From Smallanthus sonchifolius (taxonomy: Eukaryota; Streptophyta; Magnoliopsida; Asterales; Asteraceae), in the NCBI GenBank assembly GCA_023525975.1, contig CM042018.1, positions 79,119,001 through 79,183,000 of the forward strand: DNA of 64,000 nucleotides. Reading direction: 5' to 3'. Position 1 is the first letter of the stretch; every line of letters begins with the position of its first letter. Below are positions 33,429 to 44,127 of this stretch, one piece after another. The notes beneath the pieces are model-generated. The model was not told where the DNA came from. It ran no database searches and worked only from the letters and a program-made list of their open reading frames with translations. A program made the position numbers and the translations under genes.

Positions 33429-34412
33429 ATGGCAAATATGGTTCAAGTCACAAACATGTTCAATTATGACAATGAGATTGGAACATCTCAAAAACCTCCG
33501 AAATTGCTGAATCTATCTGATTATTCAAATTGGAAAGATCGGTTTGACCAATTCGTATCTTTTACCGATACTAGTTTGTGGATTCCAATTTTGGAAGGAT
33601 ATACACACCCTACTTATTCATGGATGGGAAAAGATGATGTTCCAAAACCAGTGTCTGCTTTATCTACTGAAGAGAAGCTGTTATTTGATCGAGAAAAGAA
33701 AGCAATGGCTAGCATTTCGATGTCTCTACCAAAGGAAATTTATCACAGTTTTAAACAGTTCAAGTCTTCTCAACAGCTGTGGGAAGCTCTACAGAAAAGG
33801 TGTGAAGGGAGTTTAGATGTGAAGAAAAGTAGAAAAGAATTACTAAAGAAGCAGTTCTTAGTTTTTAAACATTTTCAGAATGAATCTTTGGATGATCTTG
33901 CTACAAGATTCTATCATCTTTTTAGTGAACTGGATAGTGCATCTGTGGTATATGAGACTGAGGAAATAAATGATAAATTCTTGGAGGCTTTACCATCAAA
34001 GTTTGATGTGTATACGGTTTTGATCAAGGAAAATGTTAAGTACAAAACTATGTCTCTTGAAGAAGTTCTAGGGAAGATCCAGTCACATGACATGAATTTG
34101 AAAAAGAAAGAGACTAATTTGGAGCATATCCAGGATCCCTCGATGTATTTTGCCAAATCTGTTGGTAAATCTGGTACTGGAGTGACATTCTTTTCTGGTG
34201 ACGGTCAAGAGTCTACAAATGACAAGTGTTCTGGAGTTCCAACTTATTCTGGTCATTCAAGCAATTCTGGATTTTCTGCTACTACTGCTTCAACATCATC
34301 TGGATCTCATGTGAATCAGAAAGTTGCTGATGATTATCTTGCTATGTTTTCTTCATTTATGGCATCGTATGAAAATTTCATTGGAGGTAAAATACATGAT
34401 CCTGAGGTTATA
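33429..34412 (+). pseudogene. Copia B gag, first part (328 codons), split by gypsy G
   Basis: ATG at 33429. Gag core of a SIRE-type copia element: LLNLSDYSNWKDRFDQFV, LWIPILEGYTHPTYSW, SISMSLPKEIYHSFKQFKSS, CEGSLDVKKSRKELLKKQF, then SLEEVLGKIQSHDMN and a Ser/Gly/His-rich stretch to GGKIHDPEVI. The reading frame is open over the whole part. It is cut after codon ATA (34410-34412) by G and resumes in the same frame at 44128 (EEDFRQIDP) once the five-base duplication is discounted. Any stop in the first part comes from G sequence. Confidence 0.95.
34408..34412 (+). repeat. Target site duplication of gypsy G, left copy (TTATA)
   Basis: TTATA precedes the G 5' LTR and is repeated at 44123-44127 after the 3' LTR. 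Confidence 0.95.
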
Positions 34413-34652
34413 TGTAACATTTCTGATTTTTAGTATTCATATTTCAATTCAATGTAATGAAATTTCAAGTTCTATACTCGTGCAATGTCTCAACATTTTT
34501 CCCGCGGTAAATAAAATGCAATGATTCTATACAAGTTCGCAAGTTTTACTCGATTATATGCACATAAACGCTATACAAGAAACTATTTGGTACAAACTTA
34601 TCAAACCTGAAAAGTCAAGGACTAAAATTGAAAAAACATCAAGAAACCCTAG

Positions 34653-34790
34653 TGAGCACGGTCGTGCTTCGTTATAGCATGGTCGCATCAAGTGCTTTGG
34701 CACGGTCGCGCGACCTGCTCTGGAACGATCGCGCCCGGTGCCTAGGCACGGTCGCGCCTCTCCTTGGCACGGTCGCGCCTGCGTAACAGA
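34653..34790. repeat. Palindrome cluster 1 in G 5' LTR
   Basis: About six GCACGGTCGTGC/GGCACGGTCGCGCC-type units. Confidence 0.85.
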
Positions 34791-35380
34791 AAAACGTAAA
34801 TGCAGATTAATCACCCGATCGTTCGAATCCGAAACCATTATACGTTTCTTTTCCCCTTAACAATTGTATTACCACTTTTCAAATCCCAAACGCCTCAGTA
34901 TTCATTTGCAAGAAAACTCTCTCAAGCAAATTTCAAGAAAGAAACTCTCTCAAAGCTTTTCGACCCAAATGCTCCCAACTCAGTAGCAGAATCGCGATAT
35001 CAAACCATCTCTGAAGCTTCCGGACTGTCTGGATTGACCGGAGTTGCAGTAAAGATCGTCGGAACTCGAGCCGTCGTCGCCGGAGCTTCCTTCCAACCGT
35101 TCTCTATAAATTCGTTTCGTTTCAGAGTAAATATAATCGTCTTCTCATTCATTTCAGTATCATTATCAAAAGCCCTCATTCAATTTGGGCTTCCATTATA
35201 GAATTCGATCAGAATCAGAAATCATATTTTAATAAAAATGATTTAATCGAACCCATGCTTAAACTAGATTTCCATACAATTAAGTTATATGAAAAGACTC
35301 TTAATAACCCATTAATCAAAAGCCCTAACAATTCCTGTGTTCAAAATACAAGAAACTCTCGATTCGTGTCTGATTTGGAA

Positions 35381-35665
35381 TAGACACGGTCGCGCTAATC
35401 ATCTAGCGCGGCCGTGCCTCGTTTAGCGCGGTGGTGTCGACTAGCAGCGCGGTCGTGTCATCCGTCCAGACCTTGTCATGCCCTTTGGGCTAGTCTCTGT
35501 TGTGTCTAAAAATCATAGACGCGACCGTGCCGGGCTAAGGCACGGTCGTGCCTGATGACTTGTCTAGATTGTGCTCCTGATTGATCAACCCGGTCGCGCC
35601 CCGACTAGCGCGGTCGCGCCCGTGGCTTGAGCACGATCGTGCCTTTCCGAGGCACGGTCGTGCTA
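35381..35665. repeat. Palindrome cluster 2 in G 5' LTR
   Basis: About nine units, some strict palindromes such as GCACGATCGTGC. Two of the three LTR-to-LTR deletions fall here. Confidence 0.85.
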
Positions 35666-36918
35666 GACTCAGAATTTTTAACAGAATTATAATTTTTATA
35701 TTTTAATCATTAAATGTTTCAGATTTTATAAAAATATGTTTTCTGTATTTAAAAATAGATTAAAAGTTTAATCTTGGCATAAATGTAATTTATTGAAAAG
35801 TTTATAAAAATTAAATTTATATTTATCATCTTACACTTAAATGATATTTTAAATAATTAAGTTACAAAATTTATAAATAATAATGACTTATTTACTTTAC
35901 ATTTTAAATCAAAATCGTTTTATTTATTTATAATTAATTACAATTAATATTGACATTATTTCATAAACTATAGTTATACACTTATTTATTTAATTCAAAC
36001 CTAATTAAATTGTTTCAAACATATTTTACCTCAAACTTTATATATTTTATTCAATCCTTTTTAAATACAAACCAATGGTTTTATATACAAATCCAACTTT
36101 CATTTTTAAACTTTATACATCTATGTGATTCAATGCATATTACTATTTAGGTTAAAGTATGCTTTTCAAGGATCTTTTTTGCTATCTATATTCCTTGTTA
36201 GCTTCACTTCCATACCAAGTGAGTATTCACAACCCCTTTTACTCTTTTACACTTTTGGGGTGGAACATGAACTCTATACTCATTACACATTACACAATTA
36301 CATTTACACAAACAACACAAGTGCAAAAATCCTATTTACATACATGTGTGCAAAAATTTGAGCTTTGTGCCCGAGTGCTAGGTGTGTTTAACCTTTGTAT
36401 GCTCTTATGTGCAATCATTAACTATACAAGCCGATGGTTTTCAATGATGGATCTATTGAGTCTGACAAACCCACCCATGGTACGCGGTGATTGAAACCGA
36501 CAACACATTTGTTTTGCATGCTAGTTACAAGGTTTGATTGTACATTTGGTTACACAATAGTTACTCCCCATGAACGCCTTATTTATCATGTCATGTAAAG
36601 GATTTGTTTTCAACTATATGCTATCTATATACAACTGTGTTATACTCACCAACTTTTTAGTTGACTTTATTTTATTCATGTTTCAGGCCCCAATATGTGA
36701 GTTTGATTCAAGACGTGTTCAACATAGGATTTGGACTTAGCAAAATAAATCAAGATTTTATGAATTGTTTATGTTTCTTGTTTGAATTTGATCTTGTACT
36801 TGGATTTATTGTAATGCAAATTTGACTTTAATATATTTCAATTTAGTCAACCATGTGCTATGAACAGTCTTACATGTCCCGCCCCGATGATTCTGCCATC
36901 GGTCGGGGTGTGACAGAT

Positions 36919-36930
36919 TGGTATCAGAGC
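36919..36930 (+). other. Primer binding site, initiator-Met type (G)
   Basis: TGGTATCAGAGC, three bases after the 5' LTR. Confidence 0.93.
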
Positions 36931-37617
36931 CTTGGTTATAGGGATTTAGGTTATTAGACATCTTGACCTAGACTATAACTTTAGGACACCCACTTATGTT
37001 ATGCTTCATGATTTTGTGCTATGTGCTATGTGCTACATGCTTACCATGATTAATTATTATTATATTTGCTACCTTCTTTGTTAGAAATGCATGACTTATT
37101 AGGATATTCTTAAATAATAATTAAATAAATAACATCCTTTCCTATGGCCTAAACCTCTTATTATTCTTATCTTCTTTTTCTATCTTTATCCTTTCTAAGC
37201 ATGTGGAAAATTCTTGAAGCAAAAATCTTTAAATAAAATTTTTATTTCTTCGTTGAGGTTTTTAAACTTGTTAAATTATTTGAGGACACGTGCAATCTGG
37301 AAGGGTGACACCTGTATTTTGGGTTTTCTGTCTAGGAAAGCATTTCGCATAAATCCCAATCAACCGAGGGACCCGTATGCTTTCCTGGGAACTCCCGAGA
37401 TGAGTGTTTACCTATAGGCTAAAGCATGTCTCCTTGAAAATTATATGAGTTTAAATTAACCTTAATATGCCTTAGTATTCAAGTGAATTTTAGTCACTTT
37501 TGAGTACAATCCAAACTATGATTATCTATCTTTTATTTTGTTATCTCATTCTATTAAATCCTAGCAATTCTCATAAGTTCTTACAATCTCTCTTGTCTTA
37601 TGTTTCAAATCTGTAGA
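36931..37617 (+). other. Leader of gypsy G
   Basis: About 690 bases between PBS and gag, AT-rich, with no palindrome cluster and no recognised gene. The 67-codon frame at 37214-37417 has no recognisable motif. Confidence 0.7.
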
Positions 37618-38700
37618 ATGCCTCCTCGTCGTGCTCCCGCCGCTAACGCCAACTCCGACATTGCTGCTATCCTTACTCAATTGGTGACACAACTCACCCA
37701 AGCCAATGGTGCCACTAATGGCAATGGAAGCAATAGTGGTAATAATGGTGGAAATGGTGGTAATCCATCCCAATGCACCTTCAAGCACTTCAATTCGTGC
37801 AATCCCCTAAAGTTTTATGGAACCGAAGGAGCTACCGGACTCCTCCAATGGTTCGAAAGTATTGAGAATACCTTTCTCAATAGTGACTGTCCCGACAACC
37901 TCCGTGTTCGTCATGCTACTAGTGTCCTTCAAAAGCGGGCACTTACATGGTGGAATGGGGAGAAAAGGAATAGGGGTGTTGATGTAACTATGGCCTTACC
38001 TTGGGATGAGGTCAAAAGGCTTATGACCGAGGAGTTCTGTCCTCGCAATGAAGTGAAGAAGTTAGAGGCCGAATTTTGGGATCTTGCCCAAGATAGTGGG
38101 GAACACTTGGCTTACACAACTCGGTTCCATGAATTGAGTCTTCTTGTGCCCCACATGGTCACTCCATTATCTCGTTGCATCGAAAAGTACATTGGTGGGC
38201 TACCAAGACAAATTTAAGATACTGTCTTAGGTAGAAATCCTGCTACTTTGGAAGATGCCATCCGCCTGTCTGCTACCCTAACCGATAATCATATTAAAGC
38301 TGGAACTCTTACCAAAAAGGGTTCTAAGAAAGTTGCTGAAACCGTAACCCCTCCTAACCACACCAAAGAAGCTACAACCGAGCCCTCTCGCAACACTAGA
38401 AAGAGGAAGGTTAGAAATTTTGCTGTGGTTACTCCTGCTGTTCCCGTGAACCAAGCTGCACCTATGGTTCAAGCACCAGTCAAAAAGCCATATGGTGGAA
38501 TTTACCCACTTTGTGCCACCTGCAACTATCATCATCCCCAAAACATCCCATGTCGCCTTTGTACTTATTGTGGGAGATATGGTCATACGGTTAATGTTTG
38601 TAGGACCAAAGCCCTTACGGGCCAAGTCAACCCTCCAAACCAAACCGTACCTCAAGTGGCTAATCAAGGTGCTCCCGCAATTGCAAGGGTCTTAAATTGA
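37618..38700 (+). pseudogene. Gypsy G gag, one internal stop
   Basis: ATG at 37618 (MPPRRAPAANANSDIAAIL) is preferred over an upstream in-frame ATG because it begins the typical chromovirus gag. Core: NPLKFYGTEGATGLLQWFE, then ATSVLQKRALTWWNGE and VKRLMTEEFCPRNEVKKLE. TAA at 38215-38217 stands where a glutamine codon is expected (GGLPRQI then DTVLG); the frame then continues to 38700 with a zinc knuckle CTYCGRYGHTVNVC (near 38555-38600). A second upstream CATC/HHPQNIPC cluster precedes it. It ends just before the protease would begin. Confidence 0.92.
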
Positions 38701-41627
38701 TGTCTTGTACTACTGCTCAAAAGTACTTGCGAAAGAAGTACATCGCCTTCCTAGCTCATATTGTTCAAAAGGATGTCAAGGAGAAGAGTATCCAAGACAT
38801 TCCCATTATTCGAGATTTTCCCGAAGTGTTTCCAAAAGATTTATCCGGTCTTCCTCCCGTTCGTCAAGTCGAGTTCCGTATTGATCTCATGCCCGGAGCT
38901 AACCCTGTTGCTAGAGCTCCTTATCGTCTTGCACCTTCCGAAATGCAAGAGCTCGCAAGTCAACTTCAAGAACTCTCCGATAAAGGGTTCATTCGCCCGA
39001 GTCATTCACCGTGGGGTGCACCCGTCTTATTTGTAAAGAAGAAGGATGGATCATTTCGCATGTGTATTGACTATCGCGAACTCAATAAGCTTACTATCAA
39101 GAATTGCTATCCTTTGCCTAGAATCGATAATCTCTTTGATCAACTTCAAGGTTCTACGTGTTTCTCGAAGATTGATCTTCGATCTGGTTATCATCAGCTC
39201 CGTGTTCAAGAAGATGACATTCCTAAGACTGCTTTCCGAACAAGGTATGGCCATTACGAGTTCATGGTTATGCCTTTTGGATTAACCAATGCACCCGCAG
39301 TTTTCATGGACCTCATGAATCGTGTGTGCAAACCGTACCTTGATAAATTCGTGATCGTTTTCATTAACGATATCTTAATCTATTCCAAGACTAAAGCCGA
39401 CCATGAAGAACACCTTAGATTGGTTTTGGACCTTTTAAAGAAAGAACAACTATATGCCAAGTTCTCCAAATGTGAATTTTGGTTAAAAGAAGTTCAATTT
39501 CTTGGTCACATCGTCAACGACAAGGGTATTCATGTTGATCCTGCTAAGATTGAAACGGTTAAGAATTGGAATGCCCCGAAGACTCCTACCGAAGTTCGTT
39601 CGTTCCTTGGTCTTGCGGGTTATTATCGTCGTTTCATCTCAAACTTCTCAAAGATTGCTGTCCCTCTTACCGCCTTGACCCATAAGGGTAAAGCTTATGA
39701 ATGGGGACCGAAGCAAGAAGAAGCTTTCCAAACTCTTAAGCATAAGTTGTGCAATGCTCCCATTTTGACTCTCCCCGATGGAAATGATGATCTAGTTGTC
39801 TATTGTGATGCTTCTAACCAAGGTCTTGGTTGTGTCCTCATGCAACGAGGCAAAGTGATCGCTTATGCATCAAGACAACTCAAAATTCATGAAAAGAATT
39901 ATACGACGCACGACCTCGAGTTGGGTGCGGTCGTATTCGCGTTAAAGATTTGGAGACACTACCTATATGGCACGAAATGTGTGGTATTCACCGACCACAA
40001 AAGTCTTCAACATATCTTCAACCAAAAAGAACTCAATATGAGGCAACGACGTTGGGTCGAACTCCTTAACGACTACGACTGCGAGATTCGTTACCATCCC
40101 GGCAAAGCGAATGTTGTAGCCGATGCCTTGAGTCGAAAGGACCATGTTATGCTTCATTGTGCCCGTATTCAATCCGATATTCAAACCCGTATCCTGGAAG
40201 CTCAACACGTCTCGGTTACCGAGGGTAACATGTATGAAGAAATGTCGTGTGGTGTTGAACTTCTTCTTGAATCTAAACCCAATGGCTTACTATATTACTT
40301 GAACCGTATTTGGGTTCCCGATCGCGATGATCTCCGTGCAATTCTCATGAACGAGGCTCATAAGTCTCGTTATTCTATTCATCCTGGTGCGGATAAAATG
40401 TACCAAGATCTTCGTCAGCTTTATTGGTGGCCCGATATGAAGAAGGACATTGCTCTTTATGTTGCCAAATGCTTAACTTGCTCCAAAGTCAAAGCCAAAC
40501 ATCAGCGTCCTTCCGGTTTACTCGAACAACCAGAAATTCCCGTGTGGAAATGGGAGAATTTAGCTATGGATTTCATTACCAAGCTCCCTCGCACCTCGAG
40601 TGGTTATGATAGTATTTGGGTGATCATTGATCGACTCACCAAATCTGCCCACTTTTTGCCTATTCGTGAAGACTTCAAAGTGGAGAAACTTGCCCGAATT
40701 TACATTGATGAAATTGTGAGCCGTCATGGTGTTCCCTTGAACATAATATCTGATAGAGACGCTCGGTTCACTTCTCAATTTTGGCAATCTCTCCAATCTG
40801 CTCTTGGTACTCGTTTGGATTTGAGCACGGCTTACCGTCCCCAAACTGATGGTCAAACCGAGCGAACAATCCAAACTCTTGAAGACTTGCTTAGAGCTTG
40901 TGTAATCGATTTTGGTGGCAATTGGGATTCACATTTATCCCTTATTGAGTTTTCTTATAACAATAGCTACCACACAAGTATCAACATGGCTCCATTCGAA
41001 GCTCTCTATGGTCGTAAGTGTCGTTCTCCGATCTGTTGGAACGAGATTGGTGAAGCACAAATCACCGGTCCCGAGTTAATTCAAGAAACTTCCGACAAAA
41101 TTATTCAAATCCGTGACAATATTCGAGTAGCGAGGAGTCGGCAAAAGAGTTATGCCGACAAACGTCGAAAACCCTTCGAATTTCAAGTCGGTGATCTCGT
41201 TCTTCTTAAGGTATCTCCATGGAAGGGTGTGATCCGTTTTGGAAAGAAAGGCAACTTATCACCTCGTTATGTTGGTCCATTCAAAATCCTTGAAAGGATT
41301 GGGAAAGTGGCTTACAAGCTCGAGTTACCTCCATCTCTTGGCAATGTGCATCCTACATTTCATATATCTAATCTAAAGAAGTGTCTCGCTGATGAAAATC
41401 TCCATATACCGCTTGACGACGTGCGCATTGATGAAACGATGCACTTCGTTGAGAAGCCGGTGGAAATTATGGATCGTGAAGTCAAACAACTCAAGCGAAG
41501 TCGTATTCCTATCATCAAAGTTCGTTGGGAGTCTAAGCGTGGTCCTGAGTACACTTGGGAACGAGAAGACCAAATGAAGCTCAAGTACCCTCATCTTTTT
41601 ATTATTAATGTTGTTTCCTCTAGCTAA
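38697..41627 (+). pseudogene. Gypsy G pol: RT, RNase H, integrase, chromodomain-like tail; protease deleted
   Basis: A 976-codon open frame with no good ATG. It begins in the linker after protease (SCTTAQKYLRKKYIAFLAHI); the DSGAD active site and its surroundings are missing, so gag runs straight into RT. RT: residues about 60-240, with MCIDYRELNKLTIKN, FSKIDLRSGYHQLRV and FINDILIYS. The motif normally reads FIDD; codon 224 (39366-39368) is AAC, which should remove a catalytic aspartate. RNase H: about 360-490 (YCDASNQGLG, YTTHDLELGAVVF). Integrase: HHCC (HKSRYSIHPGADK, CLTCSKVK), core with MDFITKLP, SDRDARFTSQFW and TERTIQ, then GPFKILERIG and a tail with KVRWESKRGPEYTWE. Predicted non-autonomous. 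Confidence 0.93.
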
Positions 41628-41650
41628 ATTTCGGGACGAAATTCTCTCAA

Positions 41651-41660
41651 CATGGGGAGA
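41651..41660 (+). other. Polypurine tract of gypsy G
   Basis: CATGGGGAGA just before the 3' LTR, after TTTCGGGACGAAATTC, a block usual at this place in chromoviruses. Confidence 0.75.
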
Positions 41661-41894
41661 CTGTAACATTTCTGATTTTTAGTATTCATATTTCAATTCA
41701 ATGTAATGAAATTTCAAGTTCTATACTCGTGCAATGTCTCAACATTTTTCCCTGGGTAAATAAAATGCAATGATTCTATACAAGTTCGCAAGTTTTACTC
41801 GATTATATGCACATAAACGCTATACAAGAAACTATTTGGTACAAAAACCTGAAAAGTCAAGGACTAAAATTGAAAAAACATCAAGAAACCCTAG

Positions 41895-42030
41895 TGAGCA
41901 CGGTCGTGCTTCGTTATAGCACGGTCGCGCCAAGTGCTTTGGCACGGTCGCGCGACCTGCTCTGGAACGATCGCGCCCGGTGCCTAGGCACGGTCGCGCC
42001 TCTCCTTGGCACGGTCGCGCCTACGTAACG
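41895..42030. repeat. Palindrome cluster 1 in G 3' LTR
   Basis: Same as 34653-34790 with a few substitutions; here the second unit is intact (GCACGGTCGCGCC), while the 5' copy has a mutated form. Confidence 0.85.
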
Positions 42031-42623
42031 GAAAAACGTAAATGCAGATTAATCACCCGATCGTTCGAATCCGAAACCGTTATACGTTTCTTTTCCCCTT
42101 AACAATTGTATTACCACTTTTCAAATCCCAAACGCCTCAGTATTCATTTGCAAGAAAACTCTCTCAAGCAAATTTCAAGAAAGAAACTCTCTCAAAGCTT
42201 TTCGACCCAAATGCTCCCAACTCAGTAGCAGAATCGCGATATCAAACCATCTCTGAAGCTTCCGGACTGTCTGGATTGACCGGAGTTGCAGTAAAGATCG
42301 TCGGAACTCGAGCCGTCGTCGCCGGAGCTTCCTTCCAACCGTTCTCTATAAATTCGTTTCGTTTCAGGGTAAATATAATCGTCTTCTCATTCATTTCAGT
42401 ATCATTATCAAAAGCCCTCATTCAATTTGGGCTTCCATTATAGAATTCGATCAGAATCAGAAATCATATTTTAATAAAAATGATTTAATCGAACCCATGC
42501 TTAAACTAGATTTCCATACAATTAAGTTATATGAAAAGACTCTTAATAACCCATTAATCAAAAGCCCTAACAATTCCTGTGTTCAAAATACAAGAAACTC
42601 TCGATTCGTGTCTTATTTGGAAT

Positions 42624-42870
42624 AGACACGGTCGCGCTAATCATCTAGCGCGGCCGTGCCTCGTTTAGCGCGGTCGTGTCGACTAGCAGCGCGGTCGTGT
42701 CATCCGTCCAGACCTTGTCATGCCCTTTGGGCTAGTCTCTGTTGTGTCTAAAAATCATAGACGCGACCGTGCCGGGTGCCTGATGACTTGTCTAGATTGT
42801 GCTCCTGATTGATCAACCCAGTCGCGCCCCGACTAGCGCGGTCGCGCCCGTGGCTTGAGCACGATCGTGC
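42624..42870. repeat. Palindrome cluster 2 in G 3' LTR
   Basis: Same as 35381-35665 but lacking 35 bases in two deletions bounded by palindrome arms. Confidence 0.85.
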
Positions 42871-44122
42871 TAGACTCAGAATTTTTAACAGAATTATAAT
42901 TTTTATATTTTAATCAGTAAATGTTTCAGATTTTATAAAAATATGTTTTCTGTATTTAAAAATAGATTAAAAGTTTAATCTTGGCATAAATGTAATTTAT
43001 TGAAAAGTTTATAAAAATTAAATTTATATTTATCATCTTACACTTAAATGATATTTTAAATAATTAAGTTACAAAATTTATAAATAATGATGACTTATTT
43101 ACTTTACATTTTAAATCAAAATCGTTTTATTTATTTATACTTAATTACAATTAATATTGACATTATTTCATAAACTATAATTATACACTTATTTATTTAA
43201 TTCAAACCTAATTAAATTGTTTCAAACATATTTTACCTCAAACTTTATATATTTTATTCAATCCTTTTTAAATACAAACCAATGGTTTTATATACAAATC
43301 CAACTTTCATTTTTAAACTTTATACATCTATGTGATTCAATGCATATTACTATTTAGGTTAAAGTGTGCTTTTCAAGGATCTTTTTTGCTATCTATATTC
43401 CTTGTTAGCTTCACTTCCATACCAAGTGAGTATTCACAACCCCTTTTACTCTTTTACACTTTTGGGGTGGAACATGAACTCTATACTAATTACACATTAC
43501 ACAATTACATTTACACAAACAACACAAGTGCAAAAATCCTATTTACATACATGTGTGCAAAAATTTGAGCTTTGTGCCCGAGTGCTAGGTGTGTTTAACC
43601 TTTGTATACTCTTATGTGCAATCATTAACTATACAAGCCGACGGTTTTCAATGATGGATCTATTGAGTCTGACAAACCCACCCATGGTACGCGGTGATTG
43701 AAACCGACAACACATTTGTTTTGCATGCTAGTTACAAGGTTTGATTGTACATTTGGTTACACAATAGTTACTCCCCATGAACGCCTTATTTATCATGTCA
43801 TGTAAAGGATTTGTTTTCAACTATATGCTATCTATATACAACTGTGTTATACTCACCAACTTTTTAGTTGACTTTATTTTATTCATGTTTCAGGCCCCAA
43901 TATGTGAGTTTGATTCAAGACGTGTTCAACATAGGATTTGGACTTAGCAAAATAAATCAAGATTTTATGAATTGTTTATGTTTCTTGTTTGAATTTGATC
44001 TTGTACTTGGATTTATTGTAATGCAAATTTGACTTTAATATATTTCAATTTAGTCAACCATGTGCTATGAACAGTCTTACATGTCCCGCCCCGATGATTC
44101 CGCCATCGGTCGGGGTGTGACA

Positions 44123-44127
44123 TTATA
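44123..44127 (+). repeat. Target site duplication of gypsy G, right copy (TTATA)
   Basis: Exact repeat of 34408-34412. Confidence 0.95.

Larger units (their letters stand above)
34413..36915 (+). repeat. 5' LTR of gypsy G
   Basis: TGTAACATTTC to GGTGTGACA. Two palindrome clusters (34653-34790, 35381-35665), AT-rich 35690-36150, conserved block with TTTTGGGGTGGAACATGA near 36255, hairpin before the end. The 133-codon frame at 34800-35201 also lies in the other LTR and is not a gene. Confidence 0.95.
34413..44122 (+). mobile_element. Ty3/gypsy element G, Tekay-like chromovirus, full length but defective
   Basis: Two LTRs (2,503 and 2,461 bases), TSD TTATA, initiator-Met PBS, gag, pol and a short PPT. 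The LTRs differ by three deletions that account for the whole 42-base difference, plus roughly twenty substitutions (under 1 percent), so the insertion is recent. It sits in the gag of copia B. Gag has one stop, the protease is deleted and the RT motif is FIND rather than FIDD. The C-terminal chromodomain-like tail and long LTRs fit the Tekay/Del lineage. Confidence 0.95.
41662..44122 (+). repeat. 3' LTR of gypsy G
   Basis: 2,461 bases; three deletions against the 5' LTR: 7 bases near 41844, 14 near 42776 and 21 near 42872. Palindrome clusters at 41895-42030 and 42624-42870. Confidence 0.95.

Noticed and set aside
34800..35201. 133-codon open frame, repeated identically at 42042-42443
   Set aside because: It lies inside both G LTRs at the same position, so identity follows from LTR duplication. 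E1 has no matching long frame and there is no recognisable domain.
36125..36494. Overlapping frames of 78 and 111 codons, repeated at 43332-43701
   Set aside because: LTR sequence of G; AT-rich and without motifs; duplicated only because the LTRs are.
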